A stretch of 64,000 nt of DNA from positions 62,001 through 126,000 of the forward strand of contig JARGSG010000046.1 in the NCBI GenBank assembly GCA_030374805.1, written 5' to 3'. Shown here piece after piece: positions 33,076-44,661 of this stretch. Numbering within the stretch: position 1 is the stretch's first letter; the number at the start of each line of letters is the position of its first letter. The translations under genes were made by a program, and so were the position numbers. Source of the stretch: Gracilaria gracilis. Lineage: Eukaryota > Rhodophyta > Florideophyceae > Gracilariales > Gracilariaceae. The notes beneath the pieces are model-generated. The model worked only from the letters and a program-made list of their open reading frames with translations. It did not search any database and was not told the DNA's origin.

Positions 33076-33540
33076 GAATGTGAGAGGAAAGAAGCCTCCT
33101 CCCTTGTACTGAATTGTTATGTGTTCCTCAGGACCGTCAACGGTAATCACATTGTTCGCTGGCGACCAGCAACAAGAACAAGTCAATTAGAGCGAGGCTG
33201 CAGCGGCTCATTGTTTGACTGCTGCTGCGCTTGTACGCAGCTGCGTGTCGCAGGTTGCTACACTCCATGTTTCTGTCCTCCTGGGACACAAGCGTGGCAG
33301 ATTTGCGAGAATGTGAGAGGAAAGAAGCCCCCTCCCTTGTACTGAATTGTTTTGTGTTCCTCAGGACCGTCAATGGTAATAACATTGTTCGCTGGCGACC
33401 AGCAGCAAGAAAATTCATTCAGAGAGAGGCTGCAGTGGCTCATTGTTTGACTGCTGCTGCGCTTGTACGCGGCTGCGTGTCGCAGGCCGCTACACTCCAT
33501 GGTGCTGTTCTCCTGGGACATAAGCTTGGCAGATTTGCTT
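33076..33540 (+). repeat. Two-copy tandem repeat of about 233 bp in the pogo-like element
   Basis: Units 33076-33308 and 33309-33540 both start GAATGTGAGAGGAAAGAAG and are about 90% alike by eye. They lie between the transposase start and the right inverted end, upstream of the gene in its own orientation. Confidence 0.85.
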
Positions 33541-33810
33541 GTGAGCGCCGACGCGCGAGTAAGATGACTCCTCGTTGCTCCAATGCCCAACGGGATGGCT
33601 GGGTGCACACGTCCATGACGGTGATGGTGCCCGACGCGTATAAGCACACGAGTGGCAAGTGCTACTTCGCAGCTCTGCAACACGCGCTTGCGCTACTCTT
33701 CTGACGTGCTCTTCGTTACCGTCACCAAATGCAGCTACATTGGGCAGCTGAAGCGCCCTGACGCCGTCGTTCGTTTTGAAATGTGGAAATGCACCACATT
33801 ACACCATGCA

Positions 33811-33833
33811 CCACATTGCCCTGCTCAGGAAGG
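33811..33833 (-). repeat. Pogo-like terminal inverted repeat, right
   Basis: Partner of 23997-24019. TA at 33834-33835 lies directly outside. Related ACCACATT words recur just inside (33792-33800). Confidence 0.8.
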
Positions 33834-33835
33834 TA

Positions 33836-35577
33836 AAAAGACTGCAAAGTGGTAAAGCGTTTTGTTGGTCAAAAATGTAAAGAACAAATATAGAAAGCCT
33901 AAACTTTTAGGATGATAAGCCTTCATAATATTGAACTGCTTTTCAAGCCACACTTTGTGGAGAAGTTTTGCATTTGAGAGAGCCTCCGGTCATTCAACTA
34001 CAATCTCGAAGACTGTTCCTACCTTGATGACTTGGTACTCCAGGTGTTCCTTTTCAACCATAGAATGAAAAAGAATAGCTAAGCTCACATAACTAAAAAT
34101 AGTCTCATTTTTCTCCGAGACGGAAGAGGAAAACAAAGGAAAGAACTTTTTTCTCCGCGCATTCACTTTAAATAATTTTGATACTTCTTCGCTTTTGTTT
34201 TCAATTTCAGCACTTGGAAATATTTTCGACTTCGATCACTGAACTAGCGGAGCACTCAACTATTCTGTGACATATTCTTGTACGTAGGTTAGAAATATAT
34301 AAATTAGATTATCAAAAATAAATTTGATTTCTACCTGGATTGTCAAAAGTTTCCCCCGACGGTTTGTCATACTTTGCTCGAAAGGTTAGGAGCTTGATAA
34401 GTTAAAAGATTGGATCACGTTTCTGTACTTTGGCCGCACTTTCACTGCCACTTAGCTCTCATTCTTGAAACCTTCGAAGAAGTTTTTTTTAATGCAAGGA
34501 AATCAGCGCTTAGCCCAGCTCGTCGTCTGGGGGTCATTTATAAAGTTGTCGGGTGTTCATGGAAAACTGCAGTTTTCTTTTGTTTGACAGATCGCACTGA
34601 TCATTTGTACTTTTATACTCATTTCTACTTCGTAGAGTAATAAATGTGCGTAATGGGCTGCTCTCTGTGACGGAAGTAACATAAATGCTTGAACTTGTTA
34701 AAATTTTCATTCTGGATTGATTGGAATGCATCTCCTTTAGCCAACAAGTTATTTAGCACCCGACCAAAAGACAACATACGTTTCGATTCAGAAAAAATTT
34801 AAGCCAGTGTACAACGGCACCATTTATTTTGTTACATTGATGCATTTTTGAGGCAAAGCGGGAGACTAAAAAAACAACACAAATTGGGCCAGTGGCTACG
34901 CACAAAAAAAAATGTTCAGTTTTGCTCCCTATTAGAGCAGAGCAGTGGTAGGACCCCCAGCAACTTTAAAACAAGCCAAATGTAACTCTGGATGGCCTTT
35001 TCATATCTTATGGACGTAAGTTTTAGGTAGCAGTCGGTAAGCAAAGCAAATGAAATTGACTACGTGCGGCGTCTTTAGTTACATACAAAGCAAAACAAAA
35101 GGTATCAAAACACGCTGAACTGCAAAGTTCATACTCTTGAAAGCTAGAAATAATTCGAGGACAAAAAAGCAAAAGTTTACAACAGGGCGTAGTGCAGCAA
35201 ACCCGAAATACTAAAAATTAAAAAAATTGCGGAGAATAATGGTATGAAAATGGCGAAAACAACGGCTCGGTGCTGCTAGATGACTGCAGTACATACTTGG
35301 TTCGGATAAGTGGTAATTTTTTCCGTGGAGGTGTGGAAAACTGTGCACCAGCGGAATATAAGTTAATTTCAAAGCCCTGTTTAGGTTTAAGCCCGCCCGG
35401 GTGATTCTGGCGCCAATAACTATAACGGATAAAAACACTGCCTTTTAATGATATTTGTTTTGGGGAGATGTCATAGTTTGCTGAAAAAATCGAGCGAATT
35501 GAACAAAAATCGCCACCTTTAGTAATGGTGTAAAGCGGATGCTCCAAATGCAAAGGGATCCTGACTAAGTTTCTACA
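33836..35577. other. AT-rich region without supported features
   Basis: 1.7 kb of AT-rich sequence with many A/T runs; no coding frame or repeat recognised. Confidence 0.4.
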
Positions 35578-36613
35578 TGTAAAAAAATAAGACTTCAATG
35601 GGTTGGTGCCACGTGGGCATACCAGTGCGCGTTGCGAGCTGCACTTCACCCAATTCGTATTTGTCATGAAAATACCGACAAAATGTGTGGTCCACCTGGT
35701 AGAAGAAGCGAGCAATAACTCAACCTAAATAGGAAAAACACACAATCAATATAACAGTAAGGCACCTAAAACCCGCAGAGGCAAACGATGGGGCAATAAG
35801 TATAGACCGTGTAAGTTTATGATAGTAGACGTTAACGCCCGGTAAAACCTGATTAGTAATAGAGTTGCACGTGACCAAGATGGTAAAGTGACTGCAATAC
35901 TGGTGCCTGACTTTACAATACCTGAGAGAGAAGACGAGGTGCACCACAATATATACAAAATTCACCGACGCCGATTTCTCATGCGAGCATGACTTAATCG
36001 GAATGCACCGACGCCGATTTTTCATGCGAGCATGACGTCATCAACTGCACCCATGATCTATTGTCATGGATTAGCAATGCTAAGCTAAACTGAACTACAT
36101 ATTAGAGAATACCAATTGGGTGGATTGCAGCTACGAAGACGCACAGGTAGGCCCACGTTGCACCAACCCATTGCGTTCTCATTGTACCACAGCATTCTCC
36201 ATTCTATAATTTCTAATTTCTAGTTCTAATTAGTTTCACATTTCTGGCCCATGACAGTAGGTCATGAGCGCAACCGATGACTTCATGCCCGCACGGGAGA
36301 TCGGCGTCGGTGCACCTTCTATACATTGTGGTGCACCTCGCCTTCTCCCTCAGGTATTGTAAAGTCAGAGACCAATATTGCACTGGCTATACCATCTTGG
36401 TCACTTTTTTACTCTACTACTATTCAGGGTTTACCGCACATCGACGTCTACTATCGTACACCTACACGGTCTAGACTACTTGCCCCGTCGTTTGCCACTC
36501 CGGGTTTCAGGTGCTCTACTACCATATTGGCTGTGTGTTTTCCCCTTTAGGTTGAACCCTCGCGCGCTTCCTCTACCAGGCAGACCCCACACCTTATCGG
36601 TATTTCTACGACA
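35578..36613 (-). repeat. LTR-family copy B (minus), split by copy A
   Basis: Minus-strand copy of the about 510-bp LTR also seen at 59377-59884. It runs from 36613 (TGTCGTAG...) down to 36192, is interrupted by copy A, and resumes at 35661 to 35578. The tail at 35578-35661 (CCAATTGGGT-like, CCCACGTGGCACCAACCC) completes it. The flanks (CTACA and TTATG) do not match, so it may be one end of a longer, lost element. Confidence 0.75.
35662..36191 (+). repeat. LTR-family copy A, solo LTR inserted into copy B
   Basis: 530 bp, TGTCAT...GTACCACA, related to the copy at 59377-59884 but in the direction opposite to copy B. Flanks GTATT (35657-35661) and GCATT (36192-36196) are a 5-bp target duplication with one change. 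Removing it makes copy B continuous. Confidence 0.8.
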
Positions 36614-36751
36614 TTATGGTCTCTTGGGTTAGAATTTTCTTGGTTTCTGTCGTACTTTTACTGGTGAATAGAAGACTTTCGAAAGGATTCTGGAAGTTCA
36701 CACACCTATTTTGTTTCGTCTGAATACTCGCGAAGCAATTGGATACCACTA

Positions 36752-37639
36752 TTGGTCACTACGGAAAGACCTACAAGGATTACTCGTGGCTCTAGCGCGC
36801 CACCTAGCCTTAAGGGTTTTGGTGCGGCTTCTGCCGCCAAACCCATTCTGGATAATCCGGAGGAGCTGCTTCGGCAACCTCGGGCCGGAACCTCAAAGGA
36901 TACGGGCACTCAGCCACCGTTGGCTCCTGAACCTAATAAAGAATTGCCGACAACGGTTGAGGACCTTTGGCCCCAATTGGAAGATCGATCGAAAGCTCTT
37001 TTCACCGCTACGGTTAGTAAAGCTATGACCTCAATGGACATGGACGCCGTTACCCGCTTGGTGGTTGATCGAGCCGTGCACGAGCTCTCTCAGCGCATAC
37101 CAAAATTGGTTGAAACATCCCTCTTAACGGGTGCCCGGGAGCATATCTACCGAGTGGTTCAAGACCTTTGGGTTTCTGAAGGAATGGCGGAAGCCAAAAC
37201 CCCTGGGGTGAATATGGTTACTCGCATACCACAAGGGATTCCCGCAGGTTCTTCCACACCAATCAAGCCAATTCCGGCCGAAAGTGCGTACATACAAGTT
37301 TTAAGGCAAAGTCAAGACGCTCATATAGAGATGGGCCTTCGAGACATGAACTTGTCACCCGTTGGAGGTAACGTTCGAAAGGGCATCCAGACTGGTGGAC
37401 CTGAGGACGATTCATGTGACCTAGAAGAGCGGCGATGAAGTAGAAACCGCAAGGATAAAGAAAGGAGGAGGAAGAGGGGAAAGAGTAGCGGCTGCGACTC
37501 TGACCCCGATTCCTCGAGCTCTGATACCGATACTGGTTCATCGTCGAATGGTGACCGTAGAGGTAGACCCAAGAAGAAACCGAACAGGTTGGCGGAGAAG
37601 TCGTCAAAGAGAAACCGTAAAGGTAAGAAGAAACTGTAG
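36752..37639 (+). pseudogene. Gag-like reading frame, decayed
   Basis: A frame open from upstream of 36752 (no ATG seen) to a TGA at 37436-37438, continuing in the same frame to a TAG at 37637-37639. The first 228 codons include a helical stretch (VTRLVVDRAVHELSQRIPKL, then HIYRVVQDLWV). After the TGA comes a very basic, serine- and arginine-rich tail typical of nucleic-acid-binding gag C termini. No zinc knuckle and no pol domain are found downstream. Gag of an unknown retroelement is the best guess. Confidence 0.4.
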
Positions 37640-38406
37640 TGCAAACCCAGGCGGGAAAAACACACGAAGACGTCCGGTAGCTTCCTCTCAGGTGGGGTAG
37701 CTGAGCAAACAGAGCCCCTCGGGGGATGGGTGCGTAAACAGGGTGTAAGACCAGGACCCACCGTCTTGACGAGCGTAGCGAGGGTGGCAGGGAGCCGAGG
37801 AGTCGGGATTGGGGAGGTACACTGTGGGGTGGATCGATGACGTCACCCAAGGTGGATGATCCTCGCAAGAGTGGTACCGTGGACCGCAGAACGCGGGACC
37901 AGGTAAGGCAAATAGGGCAAGGGCAAACAAGCAACACCGGTAGTCGCGGTGAGCGACACCTGTTAAATACCGAAAAAAGCAGTATAGAAACACTGGGTAC
38001 ACACGCACTATGGGCGGTGAGTCGTGGTGCTGGCTTCACGAGGTGGATGACTAGTCCTACTCAAGGAGCCGTCTCTCCGCAAGGAGAATATCGTGCACCA
38101 GGGGTTACTGAGTAGGAGCCGAACACTCGCTTGTCGGTTTTTTCTCGGCCGGGACTGCCCGAGCTCACACACCTAAATAGTGGTGGTCGGCAGTTCTGCA
38201 CAGTAGTGTAATAACTAAATATATAGATAGATAGAAATAATCTAATGTACGCCTAAGAAGGGCGGCCTGCACACGTACACGTGTATTATCCTACTCACTG
38301 CCACGGCACTCATAACCAATACCAATTGGGGTCCTTCCACCATGAACTTTGGGTTGACTAACTAGTCATAATTCCCTTCCCTGAGGTGTAGCCTCTTCAT
38401 ATCCAT
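37640..38406. other. Region without a supported gene
   Basis: Contains a short ATAGATAG tract near 38223-38232. CCAATACCAATTGGGG near 38320-38335 resembles the CCAATTGGG word in the 59.8 kb LTR; no more can be said. Confidence 0.35.
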
Positions 38407-40302
38407 ATGACTCGCATCCGCGGTGAACTCCGCGAGAACGCGTTGCACTTCATCACAACCTCCTTAGGTTGCAAGACTAACTCGTACGAGGTTCGACGAC
38501 GCACCATGCATGTGTATAACAGCCAAGCCGCTTCGAGCGATGACGCATCTAGTGACTGTCTCCCACACACGTCCCAGCTCCTGTACGCAGACGACGATCT
38601 CCCGTCTATACCGCGCTGTTCCTCAGCTTTTCAACCCGTTTTCCCTCCTCCTGCGACGAGCAATCCGAACAACTTCGGCGGAGCTCCGCTGGGCGGATCC
38701 AATCAGGCTGCACAGGGGTTGTTCTTTGGCTTCCAGACGGCTCCTTTGCTCACTTCCGGATCTCATCACGAAAACGCGCCAGCTGAGTCCTCCAACGCTC
38801 CGAACCTCATCCGTCAAGCGCCGATGGCGATCAATCTTCCATCTTACGATGAGCTGGTCAACGTGGATCCACCGGGACACCCTGCGCGCTATCGCGGTGC
38901 GCCTTGGTTTCATCCCACGATGGTGCAGAACGATGGTCTCATCTAGCAGTACGCGGACGGCAGCGGTTTACTCCCGAGTGACCTCCATATCTGGGTAACC
39001 ATGAGCTTCGACTGACGTACCAGGGTAGCCGTGCCGGTCTACGTGGTGGTTCATCAACGTGGCGAGAGCGGTGCCCAAGCGCAAATTGCGATGATCCGTC
39101 TCGCCTACCAGTGGCTTTCCCGAACGCCTTCGGAGTTTCCGGTTCCCGAGAAGCACCTTTTTGACGTGGCCTTCTATCGCACCCAAGATGAAATCGGCTA
39201 CGGCCACCAACTCGCGGCGTTGGCTCTCTCCATTCCGGAGCGGGGTCCTCCAGCGGGGGTGAACCAGAACTACCTCTGTTGATTGAGACCAATACTTCGT
39301 GCTGAAGTCCGCCACCTCCGTCACTTTCCGTGGTCTACCTTCTTGTAGATGATCCGTTTCGAACGTAGAGCCCGATTCCGATTCGGGTATATGATACCGT
39401 ATCAGAACTTGGAAGCCGATATGATCCGACCGCGGTACATGCGTGGACGCTATGTTCCTCTGTCACGAATGTGGGTGGCGTACGAGGCCTGCCGGGGTTG
39501 CTATATAGAGCTTCTGCCGTTTCTTACCTACATTGGTAGTCGGTTGTGCACCAATCTGTACTCCGGGTGGTTTTCTGTCGTCCTAACAGAGTGGGTGGCC
39601 CGCTGTGCGGAATATCTTCTCTTCGAGGTGTACGACCAGTTCCGACTGTTGTACCTCCCACCGCGGGTGTGCAACGGAATTCGTTCGTTGGATATCTCCA
39701 TTGTGCTCGGCGGAGCCGGTAACTACAATGAAGTGATCTACCTCCTGGACGCGATGAACCAGGTCGATTGCAATGCAGTACCTTTCGCTTGGAGCGGCCG
39801 TAACCAAGGCACTAACCGTGCTGACCGGTCTCCGGGACATCGAACTCCGTATGCGGGGGACTACGTGTTCTATGACCCTGCGGTAAGGAGATTCACCTCC
39901 GAAGTGGAGGCTCCGGCTCTCTGCAATCGCAAACGTGCAGACTCACCGGGACATCCGACGGGTTACATCGTCACAGACGGATACTTCCAACCTTACGAAG
40001 GTCCAGACCTCATGGTTGACAACGATCCTCAGATTTCTGGGGTCGGCATCGCCAGCGCCAGCGGTCAACTTCCTCAAGTTGAGGGTTCTACCCAGCCGGT
40101 GTATTCCGCTCCAGGGTCATCCGGGTTATCTCCCGCGGTCTTGCACCAGGCTCCAAACATGGTTGTGTTGATTCAGGCTCCTAACGTGGGTACGTCCCAC
40201 GGCGGTGGTTATTTTCACACAACTTCAGTAGGAGGTGGGACAGCGGGTGCCAGTGCAGCTGAGCCTCACCGCGCAGCCATCATCTCCCAGTTCTTTGGGT
40301 AA
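38407..40302 (+). pseudogene. Unrecognised 632-codon coding sequence with four in-frame stops
   Basis: The ATG at 38407 opens a frame that continues to the TAA at 40300-40302. Stops interrupt it at 38944 (TAG), 39013 (TGA), 39280 (TGA) and 39346 (TAG); the three main segments share one frame, so they were one gene. The N-terminal third is Ser/Pro/Asn-rich. The middle is a compact aromatic-rich domain (VYVVVHQRGE; RLAYQWLSRTP). The last third has Trp/Tyr/Cys-rich helices (WVAYEACRGCYIELL, WVARCAEYLLFEVYDQFRLL), then a Gly/Ser/Gln-rich tail. I do not recognise the fold. GC content and codon use differ from the AT-rich flank. It could be a gene captured by a transposon or a structural protein of an unknown element. 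Confidence 0.6.
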
Positions 40303-40742
40303 CTTGAGGTGGATGCTTTCGGGGCATCCGGCGATATCACGCAACTGTGGGCGGCGATACTAGCACAGCTAGGGCCTCAGGGCCATCATCCTGGATCACA
40401 GGGGGGTGCTGGACCTTCTTCGTGAGGGGGAGGCCAGCTCGCACCTACGCTTGGCGGTTGTCTTCCCGAGTAGCGGGGGCAGTATAGTTTAATTACGACC
40501 GAGTGACTTGAGTAAACTCTGATCTCCCAGGCCAAATTTTATCTTCTCTTTTCTTCTTCATCTTCTCTTCTCGAAGTGCCATCCTCCCTGTCCTAGGGGT
40601 TCTTCTTCTCTTCTGAGGTCGCCTCACGGCGCCCTCTCTCTTTTCCTGAGCTCCAGGTCTTCCCGGGTATCAAGGATGATGACGACGGTGTCACTCCGGA
40701 ATGTTCATGCCGACAATTTCGGCGTCCGATCCGATCGGTTTC
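40303..40742. other. Short spacer with a pyrimidine-rich tract
   Basis: 40535-40610 is TTC-rich on the plus strand (purine-rich on the minus strand), downstream of the gypsy fragment; a possible polypurine tract. Confidence 0.35.
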
Positions 40743-42690
40743 TTATCCCACGAGGGCGTCTTTGATCATACTGGGTACTCCCGTTCCTATACGGCTATGG
40801 TACTGCACGATCTTCGGTCGGGGTAAGTGTTCCACCGGTTCGTTCGTGTCACTAGACGGCGGGTATCCATACCAACGAAGTTGGTACTGGATATACCCAT
40901 CGGGGTGATAGATATGCGCGACGAAACGGTCGATGACAAACTCCTTCTGGTGAACATCCCGCTTCGCGGTTCCTGTGCTCGCCCGATCCAGGGTGGTTCC
41001 TGATGGCTTTGCCGGTAACGGTACCAGCGTGGGCTGTAGGTTTGACGCCAGCGGCGGAAGAGCCGAGCCTGTTTCAGCTGAGGGGGCTGTACTCCTCTGT
41101 GCGGGTGATTTTGCACCAGGTGGCTGGGTTCCGGACGCACGGGTGCTGAGCCAACCTTGTTCTGTGTGCGACGGTTCGCGAAGAGGAGGCGGTTCTGTGG
41201 CAACGGCGCGCGCCGGTTCACATGACCTAGCTTGGCGGGTGGTGATAGCAATACCGCATTGCGATGGAGAGCTCCCACAGTGTGGGGGTGCACGGCGAGT
41301 GCCGCCTGATACGTTTTCGTTTAGCTCTCTTGCACGTGTGGAGTGGCTTGTCCCCTCCAGTGGTGCCTGAGACTGCTCTTTTACAGTTTGCTGCCATTTA
41401 GGGTAGCTTGTACCGTTCTGACTGGTAGACCCTCCTCGACGAGTGGAGATGCTGAGTCATTCGAGTTCGCATGGCGGTGAGAGTTTTCCACTTCATCGTG
41501 TGTTGAATCTTCCTGATTAGGGGTGTTCTCCACCCCAGGGTCTGCGGTGACTTCTCCATCTTGCGCCTTCGTGGCGATTGAGGTGCGCACGCTTTTGACG
41601 GTATGCGACGGCGGAGCATCCGCTGAATCTCTCGAGCGATTATCCAGGTGTCCTGTCTTCATACTTCCTTTTGGAGGCGAGCTGATCAGGCTCCTTTCCG
41701 ACTGTGTCGAGGGTGCCCTACCAGTAAGGCCAACGGTTCTCTCCTGCACTGGAGGTTGTTGAACAGAATCGTCTGAAGACACTTCCTCTACAGAGGGGGC
41801 ATTTCCAGCAGGCTGAGGTGGAGCCACATCGGTATCCGGTGGTCTCATCTTGTTGACAAGAGTGCTGTCCTCCGCAGAGGCTTGGGCATTCATGGTAGTG
41901 ACAACGCGCGACTGCAAAGCGGCAGATCCGGCAACCGGGATATCAGTTCCAGAACCGTCCTGGATGGGGCCAGGAGGCTTTTCCACTTCAGGGAACCGTG
42001 ATGCACGAGCAATAGATCGCAACCACGGTGTGACTTTCGCTATTATGCGGTCCATTGTCTCCCCGTCCTTAGTTGGAGCGACGTGGGGTGGTAATTTCAC
42101 GCTTGATTGCGGCTTGATAGCCGCTCGAAAGCGAGAGCGAATTAGAGTCAATGAATGCGAAGAATTAGGTAGCTTCGATATAATCGGTAGGTCTGAAAGT
42201 CCTCAAAAGGGTTGCGCAACTCCTTTTAGATAGAAATTCATGCCTTCATAGGAAGTGTTGTTGGATTGAACATCCGGAGCTTGGGCGTTTGTAATAACTT
42301 CCGTACCCTGGTTGGGTTCTTGTACTACGCGATCAAGAGAAAAGCGTTCGTGGGTATTTCCCACTTCCAGTACCACTGTGTCTTCGTTCACTGAGGGGAC
42401 CTTGTTCGAACTATCTGCAATCGGCGAGAGTTTGTAGTGTTTCTCCTTTTCACGTTTGTAGTACTCCTTCCTGACAAAGACGAATTGTCCTTTCTCTATC
42501 AAGGAAAGCGGCCGACGGACTCGGGCATCAAATTTCCACTTATATTCGAGTTTTGCCCTTTCCATTGCGGATTTTGAGACGAAAACCATTGTGGTGAGCC
42601 AATTATTCCAACGAATGTAATTAGCAGCCGTATAAGAAAACTTATCTAGCGTCGGCTGAGGTTCAACTGCAAACAGCGACGGTGGCCGTC
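40743..42690 (-). pseudogene. Ty3/gypsy chromovirus fragment: integrase C terminus plus chromodomain
   Basis: At 42203-42690 the minus strand encodes the gypsy integrase C-terminal region (MERAKLEYKWKFDARVRRPL, then KGQFVFVR, then a KLSPIAD-like strand and RVVQEP). A Pro/Ser/Glu-rich linker follows (41381-42151). At 40743-40950, in another frame, a chromodomain is readable: EFVIDRFVAHIYHPDGYIQY, then LRWYGYPPSSDTNEP, where the usual Trp of TWEP is Asn; it ends with TAA at 40743. Frame changes and stops show decay. Reverse transcriptase, protease, gag and LTRs are not found nearby, so this is a truncated remnant. The chromodomain would target integration to marked chromatin. Confidence 0.75.
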
Positions 42691-44227
42691 AGAAAACTAG
42701 TTGAAAGTGGAATAAATGAGTGACTCTGTGAGCCTACGGGTTGTACTCATTTGCTTTACGCCCAATAATTCCAAATAACGTTCGCCCTTCTCGTTTTACC
42801 GCGGCTCCTGGCACGAAATTTGCTCTAAGAAGATCTTTATCATTTCGTTTTTCACTTCATCAGGTCCTGGGTACGTATTTCTCTTAGAGAATGTAATCGC
42901 CGCACAGAGAGACCTTTTTCGGGAAGCCCTGTGAGACTTCTAGGCTCAGCGGAGCCAACCGCTCATGTAATTCCTTTTCCTGCGTGTGTGTTACAAACAT
43001 TGCTGGCTTGATCGGCACGTGGTGTCGAGCAGGGGTCTGCTCATTTTCAAGGCCTGATTTAAAATTCGTCAGTTCTACAGGTGTTTTTATGGAGACACAA
43101 CAGACTTATCTTCCGTAAATGCCCCCGAAATATCGCTCACCTCTACTGCCGAAACTCTCTCTCGAATACTCTAGAACAACCACCGCTTCTGCTCGAGTGG
43201 CTGGGAGTGACGCGCCCTGAATGTGTACGTGGTGTTGTGCGTGTAGGCAGCCAGCCGCTTCTGTACCATTGGTTTGATTGGGAGTGATGAGGGCTCCAAG
43301 ATTCCACGGTGGTCGGCCTTCGTGTAAGTTTCCAATAGACCCATAGCGACTATCTGCCTATAGCAGGCCGTTTCTCGCCTTCGGGGTGCAATTTTATGCA
43401 TCGGGTGCATTTGGGTAGGAGATACTCTGTCGCCATATATGCAACATGATACGGCGGTCATCATCACCGCTCCCGTTACGGGATTCAGGGATCCTGGAAG
43501 TTCTACAGGTGATGTGGGAAGGGAGGGTACGTTCGTTCGGCGTCCCTATGCGGGTAGGCGAAATCCTGGGATTTCCACGGTTTCGAATGGGTGCGGTGTG
43601 GCAAACAATTTCGGCGAGGACAGTATCATGGTGATCGGTTTGGACGTCATAGATTTGTAATGCTCGATGGCGATGTGACTGCGCACGAGGGGAAGTTACA
43701 AGAGGATTTGCATTCGCCACCTGTTGTGTAGAGAGCGATACGCAATCATTCATAAGCAGAGGCGAAGAGCTCTTGCCAGTGGCAGACCGGAATACACGGA
43801 GAACTTTTGTGTGCTCGCGACAAAACGTCTTCTACGTATTCCATTTCAAATCATCGAGAGTGTTTACTTGGAGGCGGGTGGTATCTAATTTTTACACTAG
43901 AAGGCGCTGAAAATATGTTCAGGCCGTGCAACCGCATCGTGTCCAATCGCGAGCAGCGCAATCATGCGAAACACGGTCATGCAGTTGTTGGCGGCCTTTT
44001 CACTCTATTATCAGGTTTCATGCTCACGCAGCTGGCCATCTGACATTGGGCTTCTCCCTCTTTTTTCTCGTTTGTTGCTTAAGTCGCCATCGCTGCCACA
44101 AACATTCCCGCCTGGGTACACATCTTCTCGCTTGCGATTTTTCAACCCCTCAACTCTGCTCTTTGAGTACCGCGCGCCACCTTCGTTGTTTCCCCACGCA
44201 TCGCTTACTGGAAGCGTCGAAAATTAG
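42691..44227. other. Region without supported features
   Basis: 1.5 kb between the gypsy fragment and copia-3; only short frames. Ends at target duplication GAATC (44228-44232). Confidence 0.4.
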
Positions 44228-44232
44228 GAATC

Positions 44233-44578
44233 TGTAGACAGTTCATAACCTCCTGAATCTCGGGTACAGGTGCAGTAGAAACATTTGGTGTGGATGCAAA
44301 AACGATCAACCAGCACCACCAGATTGCAGTAAGTACTTTGTCCTGCACACTGGTGCAGTGCGGTATGTTGAACTACGATTGCGTTCCAAAACGTATAAAA
44401 TGCTGTAGCTCCAAACTGGGGTTTGGAGCAAGCATGTTGAAATCCTAGAGACAGACTGAAATGTCTGTGACTTCACGCGTGGAAGTCAGTAGTATAAGTA
44501 GTCACCGAAAATGAGTAAAGCCTAGAGAGCTGGGATGACACCTACAACTTTCTAGACCCCAGATACACTCTTCCAACA
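44233..44578 (+). repeat. Copia-3 5' LTR
   Basis: 346 bp; TATAAAA at 44394-44400. The adjacent 44579-44592 (GGGTATCGGGCCCC) is a decayed primer site compatible with initiator tRNA-Met, by either its 3' end or its anticodon arm. Confidence 0.9.
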
Positions 44579-44661
44579 GGGTATCGGGCCCCTCGACGCA
44601 GTGCTACTTGGTTTTTACCGTCTTTTCGTCGCTTTCTACATTTTTATAGACCCCACGCACG

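Larger units (their letters stand above)
23997..33833 (-). mobile_element. Pogo/CENP-B-like DNA transposon, split by a nested Mutator-like element
   Basis: Inverted ends 23997-24019 and 33811-33833 (CCTTCCTG[G/A]GCAGGGC...) match at 22 of 23 bases and are each flanked by TA (23995-23996; 33834-33835), the target of Tc1/mariner/pogo elements. The coding strand is minus. The element is about 3.4 kb without the 6464-bp insert. Its transposase carries HTH_psq and DDE_1 signatures and has decayed. Confidence 0.85.

Noticed and set aside
35578..36613. Inverted repeat as ends of a DNA transposon or hairpin element
   Set aside because: Explained better as two opposite LTR copies, one nested in the other with its own target duplication.
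43171..44227. Several 60-120 codon frames at 43.1-44.2 kb
   Set aside because: Overlapping on both strands, no motifs, no shared frame; chance frames.
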